64,000 nucleotides of DNA from Nannocystis sp. (GTDB taxonomy: Bacteria > Myxococcota_A > Polyangia > Nannocystales > Nannocystaceae). The stretch spans positions 186,001 to 250,000 of the forward strand of contig NZ_JADJNN010000001.1 of the NCBI RefSeq assembly GCF_016714285.1, written 5' to 3'. Under the pieces are notes generated by a model, which ran no database searches, was not told the origin of the DNA, and saw only the letters and a list, made by a program, of their open reading frames with translations. The position numbers and the translations under genes were made by a program. Below, in pieces: positions 57,017 to 64,000 of the stretch (the first letter of the stretch is position 1; each line of letters begins with the position of its first letter).

Positions 57017-57561
57017 GTGCAACACCTCACCTACCTGGTTGCCAGCTGCAGCGATCGCAAGTGCGGTGTGATCGAGGAGAGGTTCCAGCTGCGCTCGCTG
57101 CGTGCCGAGGCGCCTGCGCGGCGAGTCGAGCAGTGGTGGCGTCGACTCGCGGATCCCACCGAAGCGCCGCGATATCCGGCGGTGCGCTGCTGCTCCCTAT
57201 TCGGCGACGTTGCGCGGGTCCCCTACCCGTGGCGCCGGACGAGCCAGGGCGTGTCCGGGTCGAAGCGGTGTGGGCCGTGCTGGGGGTTCGGGCCGAGCTG
57301 GCCCGGGGGGGGGGGCCAGGGCCGGTGACACGGTGGTCCGCGGCGCCGGAGGCCAAGCACAACCGCGATCGCATGGACGACGAGCAAGTGCTCACATTCC
57401 TGCGTGCCGGTCTGCGCCAGGACCCGCGGGCTGGCTGGACCGTGCTGCTGCGCGCGCTGCGTGGTGACGGACGGGCTTGTGAGCAGCGCCGCCTCCGTGA
57501 GCTGCACGGCCAGGCCCGCGAGGAGCTCGCGTCCGCGGGTCGGGCGCTCGACAACGATTGA
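57017..57561 (+). pseudogene. Frame-disrupted gene between small protein and dpdA
   Basis: Two coding-like frames follow each other. The first begins near GTG 57017 with HLTYLVASCSDRKCGVIEER and stays plausible to about 57175; its start weakly recalls DUF6884-type proteins found beside DNA-modification genes. The second, from about 57180 to the stop at 57561, contains VRVEAVWAVLGVRAELARG and DDEQVLTFLRAGLRQDPRAG. An 11-G run sits at 57305-57315. Either one gene has lost its frame (about 180 residues) or the second part is a separate 62-residue gene from ATG 57373. The gap to dpdA is 18 bases. Confidence 0.45.
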
Positions 57562-57579
57562 AGTTAGGTATCCACCAAC

Positions 57580-58872
57580 ATGCAGTATTTCCTCCCGGAC
57601 AGCCAGGATCTCGTCGATCCCAGCTTCGACTTCACCAAGGAGAATCGCTGCGCCGATCGCCTGCGGCATCGAGACGACCAGTATGCGCACGAGGTCTTCT
57701 CGACCCGTGCATTCGATGGCATCCTCGTCTCGAAGGCGATCGTCGACGGCACCGGCGGCGCCGGCCAGGCCAGGTACACCCAGGCCCAGCGGCGCCGGCT
57801 GTTGCGTGAGGGGGTCCGCGCCTTCTTCCGGGCGGAGGAGCACCGCTGGGGCCCGCTGACCTTCATGGGCGACTGCGGGGCGTTCAGCTACGTGAAGGCC
57901 GATGCGCCGCCGTACACGGTCGATGAGGTTGTCGAGTTCTATGATCGGTGCGGTTTCGACTGCGGTATCTCCGTCGATCATGTGATCCTCGAGCATCGGC
58001 CCGAGTGGGAGGACGATCTGTTCGCGGGGGACGAGCGGGGCGTGCCCGCGGCGGTCCGTGGGCGTCAGCAGCTCACGCTGGAGCTGGCGCGCGAGTTCTT
58101 CACGACGATCAAGCGGGACAGGCTGAGGGTCATGCCGGTGGGCGTCGCCCAGGGCTGGGGGCCGCGCTCGTACGCGCATGCGGCGAGGGAGCTGCAGGAG
58201 ATCGGGTATCGATATATCGCGCTCGGCGGCGTGGTGCCGTTGAAGACGCCAGACCTGCTCCGCTGCCTCGAGGCGGTCCACGCGATTCGGAGGCCGGAGA
58301 CCAGGATCCACCTGCTCGGGGTCACGCGCATCGCTGCGGTGTCCGCGTTCGCCAAGTTCGGGGTCGTCAGCTTCGACAGCACCTCGCCGCTGCGCCAGGC
58401 GTTCAAGGACGACAAGGACAATTACTACACCCTCGATCGCACCTACAGCGCGATCCGGGTACCGCAGGTCCAGGGCAACTTTCGCCTCGAGGCCCGCGTT
58501 CGCTCCGGCGAGGTCGATCAGGACCTGGCCCGCGCAGCCGAGCAACGCTGTTTACAGCGGCTCGCCGAATACGACGCTGGCGCACGTGCCATCAAGAGCG
58601 TGCTCGAGGCGCTCCGAGCCTACGAGCTTATCCACGATCCTCGAACGGACCGCACCGAGATCTACCGAGAAGCCCTCGAAGCCAAACCGTGGAAGACGTG
58701 CCCGTGCGAGGTCTGCAAGCAGCTCGGGCACCACGTCATCCTATTTCGAGGTGCCGAACGCAATCGCCGCCGCGGCTTCCACAATGTGTGGACATTTTAT
58801 CAGCGTCTCCGGCGCGGGCTCGCAGCGACGGCGGTTTTAGCTACCCCGGCTTGCGCTTCGCCAGCGCGCTGA
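57580..58872 (+). CDS. dpdA: DpdA-like DNA-guanine transglycosylase
   Basis: A 430-residue homologue of tRNA-guanine transglycosylase matching the DpdA branch, which exchanges DNA guanine for a 7-deazaguanine base (preQ0 or derivatives). It starts MQYFLPDSQDLVDPSFDF, a DpdA hallmark not seen in Tgt, followed by YAHEVFSTRAFDGILVSKAI. Probable catalytic Asp residues are D98 (FMGDCGAFSY) and D266 (SFDSTSP). The Tgt-type zinc site is C374, C376, C379 and H401 (TCPCEVCKQ ... FHN). All key residues are intact. No preQ0 synthesis genes lie in the window. The end overlaps the convergent gene by 32 bases. Confidence 0.87.
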   Translation: MQYFLPDSQDLVDPSFDFTKENRCADRLRHRDDQYAHEVFSTRAFDGILVSKAIVDGTGGAGQARYTQAQRRRLLREGVRAFFRAEEHRWGPLTFMGDCGAFSYVKADAPPYTVDEVVEFYDRCGFDCGISVDHVILEHRPEWEDDLFAGDERGVPAAVRGRQQLTLELAREFFTTIKRDRLRVMPVGVAQGWGPRSYAHAARELQEIGYRYIALGGVVPLKTPDLLRCLEAVHAIRRPETRIHLLGVTRIAAVSAFAKFGVVSFDSTSPLRQAFKDDKDNYYTLDRTYSAIRVPQVQGNFRLEARVRSGEVDQDLARAAEQRCLQRLAEYDAGARAIKSVLEALRAYELIHDPRTDRTEIYREALEAKPWKTCPCEVCKQLGHHVILFRGAERNRRRGFHNVWTFYQRLRRGLAATAVLATPACASPAR

Positions 58873-61800
58873 AGCCCGCGACCAGCTCCGCGATGTGCTG
58901 CTCCGACTTATCGTCGTTCGCCAGGCTGTAGCCCGGCTCGCGCATCGCGGCGGGCAGCAGCGGCTTGAACATCGCGTCGAGGCGTTTCTCGACCTGGTGG
59001 ATCAGCACCTCGGTGAACAGGCCCGAGATCAGCGCGCCGGCGTTATCGAGGTCGAGGTGGAAGCTCGCGTCGGCGAAGCTGTAGCGGACGCCGTTGAAGC
59101 TGTAGTCGATGCGAGCGGGGCCGTCGATCTTGATCGGGGGGTCGGCGGTGAAGCTGAGGGCGTCGGCCCGGAGCAGCATGATCAGGCAGGCTTTGGGCGG
59201 CAGCAGGAGGCTGACGAGCTTGTGGGCGAACAGGACGCGGCGGCCGTGCTCGTCGACGGGGAGCTGGTCGAGGAGGGAGCTGAGCGAGGTCTTGAGGTCG
59301 CCGGGGGACTCGCTGGCGATCTGGGGGACGTTGCGGAGCTGGCGGGCGACGACGGCCTCGAGCAGGGCGTTCTCCAGCTGGCCGAGGCCGCCGACCTGGA
59401 TCTCGCCGCTTTGCAGGTGGTAGCGGACGCCGCGGAGGGACAGCTCGAAGCGCAGGCCGGGGAGGGTGGCGAACAGGCCGCGCTCGCTGATCACGGAGGC
59501 CTCCTCGTCGTCGATGCGGAGGGTGACGAGGTCGTCGGCGGGCATCGAGACGAGGACCTCGCCGAACTCGCCGGGCAGCTTCACGCGGACCAGGCCGATG
59601 CGGGTGGGGTCGCCGGCGGGGACGGGCGGCAGGGGGAACTGGCGCAGGCCGAGGCGGGCGGTCCAGGCGGGGGCGCGCGGGAGGGCGAGCACGCGGATCA
59701 GGTGGCCGAGGAGGGCGAGGGTGATCGGGCTGACGGCGTGCTTCTCGAAGTAGAGGATCTCCTCGATGCCGCTGATCTCGAGGGTCACGGCGCCGGTCTC
59801 GAAGGTGTAGCCGAGGCCGTGGAGGTAGAAGTCGGGGAGCCAGTCGATGCGGGCGCCGGAGATGAAGATGCCGGCCTTGCTGTGCAGGGCGACGCTGGTG
59901 CGGTCGAGGTGGAGGGCGATCGCGCCGTCGGTGGGGACGGAGATCCGCAGCGGGCCCCAGGCGGTGTCGCGGCCGAGGACCAGGAGGGTGTCCTGGCCGA
60001 TCCTGGCCGACTCGCCGGTGGGCCAGAAGGCGTCGGCGTGCTGCTTGAGCAGGCCGCGCAGGGATTGCTCGAGGATGCGGTCGAACAGGGGGCCGGCGGG
60101 GGGCCTTGTCTGGACGTCGGCGGAGAGCGGGCGCAGGCCGACGCGGACGCCGTCGAGGTGGACGTCGAAGCCGGGGATGTGGGCGACCAGGCCGTGGCCG
60201 ACGGTGATGTCGACGGCCTTGCGGGTGAGCTCGAGGTCGACGACGCGGCGCGGGTCGGCGGTGACGCGCAGGTTGCCGAGCTTCGGGACGGGGCGCTCGA
60301 ACCACACGACGGAGCCGGGGACCGGTGGCGGGGTCGGGGCGGCGCCGCGGGTCGGGGCGGGCAGGGCGAGGTAGCGGGTGATGTTTGCCAGCAGATCGGG
60401 CGGGGCGAGGCGGTGAACGATGTGCTGCACGACCTCGGTGACGAGCGGGCCGACGGCGGGGTCGAACTCGGCGGTCCAGGTGTCGTCGCCGGGCTGCCAG
60501 CGCAGGCGGTGGAAGCCGATCACGGGCAGGTAGTCGGGGCGCTCGGGGCGGATCTCGAGGAAGGGGTCGACGCGCAGCTCGAGGCCGTCGTGGTCGCGCT
60601 CGAGGACGATCGCGCCGGCGGCGGGGAGGTTGATCTGGATCGGGCCGACGGGGCCGGCCTCGATGCGGGCGATCTGCCAGGGGCGGGTGGCGTCGGTGGG
60701 CGTGCCCCAGGTGGGCAGGCGTTGGCGCAGGGGGGCGAGGGCGGACTTCTCGAGGAGCCTGGTGATGATGGCGCTGAGGTAGCCGCCGAGGTCGTTGTCG
60801 GCGGACAGGCCGGCGCCGAGCTGGAAGCTCAGCTGCTTGAGCACGAGCGCGAGCTGAAGCTCGGGGATGAGGAGGGCGACGCCGGCGTCGCTGCGCAGCT
60901 CGAGGGCGGCGGGCGAGAGGCTGATGGAGATGTGGTCGGTGGGGTCCTGCTGGACGGTGAGCGGGCCGAGGACCTCGACGCGGTGGGCGTAGACGACGGC
61001 GGGGCGGGCGGCGGCGATCGTGGGGTCGATCGGGGTGCTGGCGGCGGGGCCCTTGAAGCCGAGCAGGTCGGGGATCTGGGCGACGGCGCGGTGGCGGAAC
61101 AGCTGGCTGACGACCTGGTTGCCGAGGCTGCCGAGCTCCGGGGTGGCGTCGAGCTCGAGCTGGCCGCTGGCCCAGGTGTAGGTCAGGCCGCGGATCTCGG
61201 CGTCGGGCAGGAAGTCGAGGCCGGGGAAGGCGAGCTGCAGGCCGGCGGGGATCTCGAGGCGGAGGGCGTCCTCGCCGTGGCGCAGGACGATCTCCTCGTT
61301 GCGCGGGGTGTGGAGGGTGACGATCGGCTTGCCGAAGGTCGGGATGCGCAGGAGCTCGTCGGAGCTGCCGAGGGCGGCCAGGCGGGCGAGCGCGGCGCTC
61401 GGGAGCTTGCTGGCGAGGGCGCCGCGGGCGACGTGCTGGATCGCGGCCTGGGCGAAGCTGCCGAGCGCGGGCTCGGTGCGCAGCTCGAGCGAATAGGGGC
61501 CGAAGGCGATGGCGAGGTGGCGGATCTGGAGGGCTTCCACGCCGGGGAGCTCGGCGGCGCGGATGAACAGGCCGCCGGGGGCGTCGAGGGCGAGGCGGGG
61601 GCCGCGACGGCGCAGCTCGAGGTCGGCGTCGGCGGCGGTGCACAGGGCCAGGCTGCCGCGGGCGCCGAGGGGGATCACGAGGATCAGGCGGGTGTCGGGG
61701 GGGAGCGGGCCGGGGCTGAGGTGCAGGTGGGCGAGGGCGCGTAGGCGGGCGAGCGGGCTGTCTGAAGGGGCAGGTTGGGTGGTCGAAGGGGCAGGTTCGG

Positions 61801-62671
61801 ACGGGCTGGCTGAAGGGGCAGGTTGGCTGGTGCTGTCTGAAGGGACAGGTTCGGACGATCTGTCTGAAGGGGCAGGTTGGGTGGTCGAAGGGGCAGGTTT
61901 GGCGCCGAGGCGGGCGGCGAGCTCGCTGAAGTGGGCGCGGCGGGCGGGGTCGGCGAAGGGGTCGTAGCCGGGGGCGGCGAGGGCGACGGGGAGGCGGGCG
62001 CGCAGCCAGCGGGTGGCGAACCAGGCGACCAGGCGGAGCAGGGCGTTGCGCAGCGGCTGGCCGGGCGGGCCCTCGAGCTCGAGGCGCTGGGTCGCGAACA
62101 GGTAGCGGACGGCGAGCAGGCCGATGCCGAGGCCGATGAGGCGGAGGTAGACGGCGTCGGACGCGGTGAGCTCGGCGTGCTCGCGGGCGAGGCTCAGGTC
62201 GAGGCGGGTGGTGGGTTCGAGCCACACGCTGGCCGGGCCGCGCGACCACACGCGGCGGCGACCGTCGCGGCGCGCGGGGGTGTTCTGCAGGAGGAGGTCG
62301 ACGAGGCTGCGGCCGGGCTGCCAGTCGAGGACGTGGGTGAAGGCGAGGCCGAGGGCGACGGACGCGGCGCGGGCCTCGAAGGCGCCGAGGCCGACGGCGT
62401 CGTGCTGGAGGTCTGCGGTGGCGAGGTCGAGGCGGAGGTGGCGGAGGGAGAGGGTGGGGAGCTCGTCGCTGAGGAGGCGCAGGCCGCCGCCGGCGCTGAC
62501 GCGCAGCTCGTCGCGGTCGAGGCTCAGGCGGATCGTCGCGCTGAGGCCGAGCTCGAGGCGCAGGGGCCCGAGCATCGGTGCGGTGAACTCGGCGAGCAGC
62601 TCGGCCGGCGGCGCCGCGGCGGCGTCGGCGGCGGGGGTGCGGTAGCTCGAGGTCGGCCGATCGTCGTCCAT
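58841..62671 (-). CDS. Giant repeat protein, unknown function
   Basis: 1276 residues with no recognised family. About six repeats of 180-200 residues share a pattern: an acidic/hydrophobic strand run, a GLLLxxPGLxxxPxLxLRGLxY-like core (for example LPGLRFELSLRGVRYHLQSG and FLPDAEIRGLTYTWASGQLE), then LGxLExxLLxxLxR. Alternating strands suggest an elongated beta-rich lipid-binding or envelope-bridging architecture. There is no signal peptide. A Pro/Ser/Thr insert (residues about 255-305) is coded by amplified GGACAG-type repeats. It is convergent with dpdA and likely not part of that island. Confidence 0.78.
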   Translation of the reverse strand: MDDDRPTSSYRTPAADAAAAPPAELLAEFTAPMLGPLRLELGLSATIRLSLDRDELRVSAGGGLRLLSDELPTLSLRHLRLDLATADLQHDAVGLGAFEARAASVALGLAFTHVLDWQPGRSLVDLLLQNTPARRDGRRRVWSRGPASVWLEPTTRLDLSLAREHAELTASDAVYLRLIGLGIGLLAVRYLFATQRLELEGPPGQPLRNALLRLVAWFATRWLRARLPVALAAPGYDPFADPARRAHFSELAARLGAKPAPSTTQPAPSDRSSEPVPSDSTSQPAPSASPSEPAPSTTQPAPSDSPLARLRALAHLHLSPGPLPPDTRLILVIPLGARGSLALCTAADADLELRRRGPRLALDAPGGLFIRAAELPGVEALQIRHLAIAFGPYSLELRTEPALGSFAQAAIQHVARGALASKLPSAALARLAALGSSDELLRIPTFGKPIVTLHTPRNEEIVLRHGEDALRLEIPAGLQLAFPGLDFLPDAEIRGLTYTWASGQLELDATPELGSLGNQVVSQLFRHRAVAQIPDLLGFKGPAASTPIDPTIAAARPAVVYAHRVEVLGPLTVQQDPTDHISISLSPAALELRSDAGVALLIPELQLALVLKQLSFQLGAGLSADNDLGGYLSAIITRLLEKSALAPLRQRLPTWGTPTDATRPWQIARIEAGPVGPIQINLPAAGAIVLERDHDGLELRVDPFLEIRPERPDYLPVIGFHRLRWQPGDDTWTAEFDPAVGPLVTEVVQHIVHRLAPPDLLANITRYLALPAPTRGAAPTPPPVPGSVVWFERPVPKLGNLRVTADPRRVVDLELTRKAVDITVGHGLVAHIPGFDVHLDGVRVGLRPLSADVQTRPPAGPLFDRILEQSLRGLLKQHADAFWPTGESARIGQDTLLVLGRDTAWGPLRISVPTDGAIALHLDRTSVALHSKAGIFISGARIDWLPDFYLHGLGYTFETGAVTLEISGIEEILYFEKHAVSPITLALLGHLIRVLALPRAPAWTARLGLRQFPLPPVPAGDPTRIGLVRVKLPGEFGEVLVSMPADDLVTLRIDDEEASVISERGLFATLPGLRFELSLRGVRYHLQSGEIQVGGLGQLENALLEAVVARQLRNVPQIASESPGDLKTSLSSLLDQLPVDEHGRRVLFAHKLVSLLLPPKACLIMLLRADALSFTADPPIKIDGPARIDYSFNGVRYSFADASFHLDLDNAGALISGLFTEVLIHQVEKRLDAMFKPLLPAAMREPGYSLANDDKSEQHIAELVAGFSALAKRKPG
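61758..61904. repeat. GGACAG-element array inside the giant protein gene
   Basis: Six or seven units built on CTGTCTGAAGGGGCAGGTT and TGGTCGAAGGGGCAGGTT occupy about 147 bases, in frame on the minus strand. They code PAPSDS and PAPSTTQ units in a linker. The unit is a degenerate form of CTGTCC-GAAA-GGACAG. Confidence 0.85.
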
Positions 62672-62801
62672 GCAACGGGTTTAATGGATCTGGGGCGAGG
62701 CGTGGCGGCGAGTTCTGGCGCGATCGCGGGCGGGACGACGCCGCGCGGGTCGACAGGGTGGGTCCTGGGGGCCGTGGCGGGCGCTTCGCGGGGCTTCGGG
62801 C

Positions 62802-63368
62802 TCAGCGGCGGGGACGTGGCGGAGGGCTCAGGCGAAACGGGTCGCTCGGGGCGGTGAGGCGGGGCTGCGCAAGTGGCGTGAAGGTCGACTCGATCAGGGC
62901 GCGCAGGGCCAGGTGCTGGCGCCGCAGGCTGCTGCGGTCGGCGGCGAGGAGGCTGGCGACGACGAGGATCGGCAGCAGGAGCGCCACGGCGGTGGTGGGC
63001 CCGGCGACGATGAGCTGGAAGCCGACCATGGCGAGGCCGATCAGCGCGATGAAGAGGAAGGCGCCGCGGGTCAGGGGGTGGAGCCGGAAGTGGACGACCA
63101 GGCGAGCGCCGCCGGGGATCGGGGCGAGGGCCGCCTCGCAGATCGCCCGCGTGCCGGGGCGCCACGCGCCCGGTCCGCCGGGATCGCTGGTGAGGGTGAA
63201 GCCGTGGGGGGTCGGCTCGAGCTCGTAGATCGGCTCGGCCGGGAGGGCGGCGCCCTCGTCCCGCAGGCGCACGCTGGCCTGCGCGAGCAGCTGAGGCACG
63301 ACCTGCTCGGGGGGGATCGTGAGGGCGAAGGTGAGGTGGTCGCCGCGGCGGGCGAGGGCGGACGCCAT
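62802..63368 (-). CDS. Two-helix membrane protein, unknown function
   Basis: 188 residues. A soluble N-terminal half with ICEAALAPIPGGARLVVHF is followed by two hydrophobic helices (GAFLFIALIGLAMVGFQL, AVALLLPILVVASLLAA) and a basic C-terminal helix with Pro/Arg tail. No family recognised. ATG 63368 is the start. It lies about 130 bases downstream of... the giant gene's start side on the same strand, so it precedes that gene in transcription. Confidence 0.68.
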   Translation of the reverse strand: MASALARRGDHLTFALTIPPEQVVPQLLAQASVRLRDEGAALPAEPIYELEPTPHGFTLTSDPGGPGAWRPGTRAICEAALAPIPGGARLVVHFRLHPLTRGAFLFIALIGLAMVGFQLIVAGPTTAVALLLPILVVASLLAADRSSLRRQHLALRALIESTFTPLAQPRLTAPSDPFRLSPPPRPRR

Positions 63369-63420
63369 GGGCCCGGCGAGTGTAGTGCAGGTGCGGGCTG
63401 GATCGTCGAGCCGGTGGTGC

Positions 63421-64000
63421 TCAGGCGAGGGGGTGTTCGAACTGCGGGGGCTTGCCGCGCAGCAGGGCCTGGACGCCGATCTTGCAGGAAGAGAGGGTGA
63501 AGCTCTCGGCGGCGCGATCGGCCTCGAGCTCGCTGGCGGCGGCGAAGGGGAGCTTGTTGCAGTCCTCGATGGTGCGGACCAGCAGCTCGCGGTGCTGGCG
63601 GTCGAGGGCGACGCCGGCCTCGTTGCGCGGGCTGATGTTGGGGTCGACGAGGAGCTCCGCGGGCTCGCTGCGGAAGGCCGGGGTGACGCCGCTGGCGGCC
63701 AATTCGGCGGCGAGGCCCATGCTCGCCGCGCGGGAGCTCGCGGACCGGGACGATCTGGCTGACGAAGCCCCAGGCGTGGGCCTCGGCGACCGGGAAGCTA
63801 TTGCCGGTGAGCAGGAGCTCGTTGATCCGCGGCGCGGCGGCGGGGTCGCTGAGGCGGTGGATCTGGTGGCAGCCGCCGAGGCCGGGGAGGACGCCGACGG
63901 TGGCCTCGGGCTGGCCGAGCAGGGTGCCCTCGGCGGCGATGCGGGCGTGGCAGCTGGTGGCGAGCTCGAGGCCGCCGCCGAGGACGCGACCGACGAGCGC
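63421..64000 (-). pseudogene. Enoyl-CoA hydratase/isomerase, frameshifted, cut by window edge
   Basis: The upstream frame (64000 to about 63725) has the crotonase core LGGGLELATSCHARIAAEG, then LGQPEATVGVLPGLGG and LLTGNSFPVAEAHAWGFVSQ. The downstream frame continues at AASMGLAAELAASGVTPAF and runs to the stop at 63421. One extra C near 63730 (in GAGCTCCCGCGC) separates them. The second glutamate lies in GQPE. The N-terminus is beyond the window. It is a paralogue of the crotonase at 2685, but divergent in sequence and context. Confidence 0.85.

Noticed and set aside
57580..58872. Ordinary tRNA-guanine transglycosylase (tgt)
   Set aside because: The N-terminus DSQDLVDPSFDF, the insertions and the lack of queA/yajC/secD neighbours fit DpdA rather than Tgt, although the zinc site is shared.
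58895..61744. 949-codon open frame on the plus strand opposite the giant protein gene
   Set aside because: It is the antisense shadow of a GC-rich gene; it is Gly/Glu/Ala/Val-rich low complexity with no motif, while the minus strand has ordered repeats and normal codon use.

Overview
This 64 kb window is one contiguous piece of a very GC-rich bacterial chromosome, almost certainly from a myxobacterium of the Nannocystineae type. Pointers to this are the near-universal G or C at third codon positions, frequent GTG starts, many lipobox proteins, several cysteine-rich secreted lipoproteins with Ser/Thr-rich linkers, an AgmX/PglI-like lipoprotein, a secreted trypsin-like protease with a decayed MYXO-CTERM-like tail, and a lamin-tail-domain lipoprotein. 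I see no rRNA, phage or transposase; one tRNA (CAT anticodon) lies at the left edge.

Layout. 0.6-9.6 kb: a plus-strand run for four-carbon acyl-CoA metabolism (thiolase, 3-hydroxybutyryl-CoA dehydrogenase, enoyl-CoA hydratase, two acyl-CoA dehydrogenases, with an AgmX-like lipoprotein between the dehydrogenases), then a membrane protein, a TrmA/RlmD-type RNA methyltransferase and DNA polymerase III delta. 9.7-20.9 kb: envelope and housekeeping genes (Cys-rich lipoprotein, S20, cyclophilin, outer-membrane protein, L,D-transpeptidase, GST, GluQ-RS, prolyl oligopeptidase, a NadD-DUF2520 fusion). 21-27 kb: a minus-strand block with an N6-adenine-type DNA methyltransferase, a HEPN protein, an unknown helical protein and a Clp-like double AAA protein. 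27-34 kb: ferredoxin, PD-(D/E)XK-like protein, metallo-hydrolase, a three-gene amine/imino-acid dehydrogenase set, YggS and Maf. 34.6-52.9 kb: secreted proteins, RecD2, YebC-RuvC-RuvA, a protease and Cys-rich lipoproteins, HTTM and DUF5995 proteins, a MepA-like endopeptidase and HflX. 53-58.9 kb: an accessory island with a 1087-residue PLD-helicase-S24 protein, a small HTH protein, two small genes and a DpdA-like DNA-guanine transglycosylase. 58.8-64 kb: a 1276-residue repeat protein, a membrane protein and the end of an enoyl-CoA hydratase gene.

The strongest candidate for an undescribed system is the 53-58.9 kb island, which looks like a compact relative of the Dpd 7-deazaguanine DNA modification/restriction systems. 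The HEPN-methyltransferase operon at 21-24.3 kb is a second defence candidate.

Two genome-scale patterns cut across the genes. First, a 16-base palindrome, CTGTCC-N4-GGACAG, and degenerate relatives recur both between and inside genes, sometimes amplified into protein linkers. Second, gene junctions (often 4-base stop/start overlaps) repeatedly carry 20-60 base tandem duplications of the junction itself. In addition, at least six otherwise well-conserved genes carry single frameshifts, several at short homopolymers, so base-calling error is a serious possibility and such genes are flagged individually.
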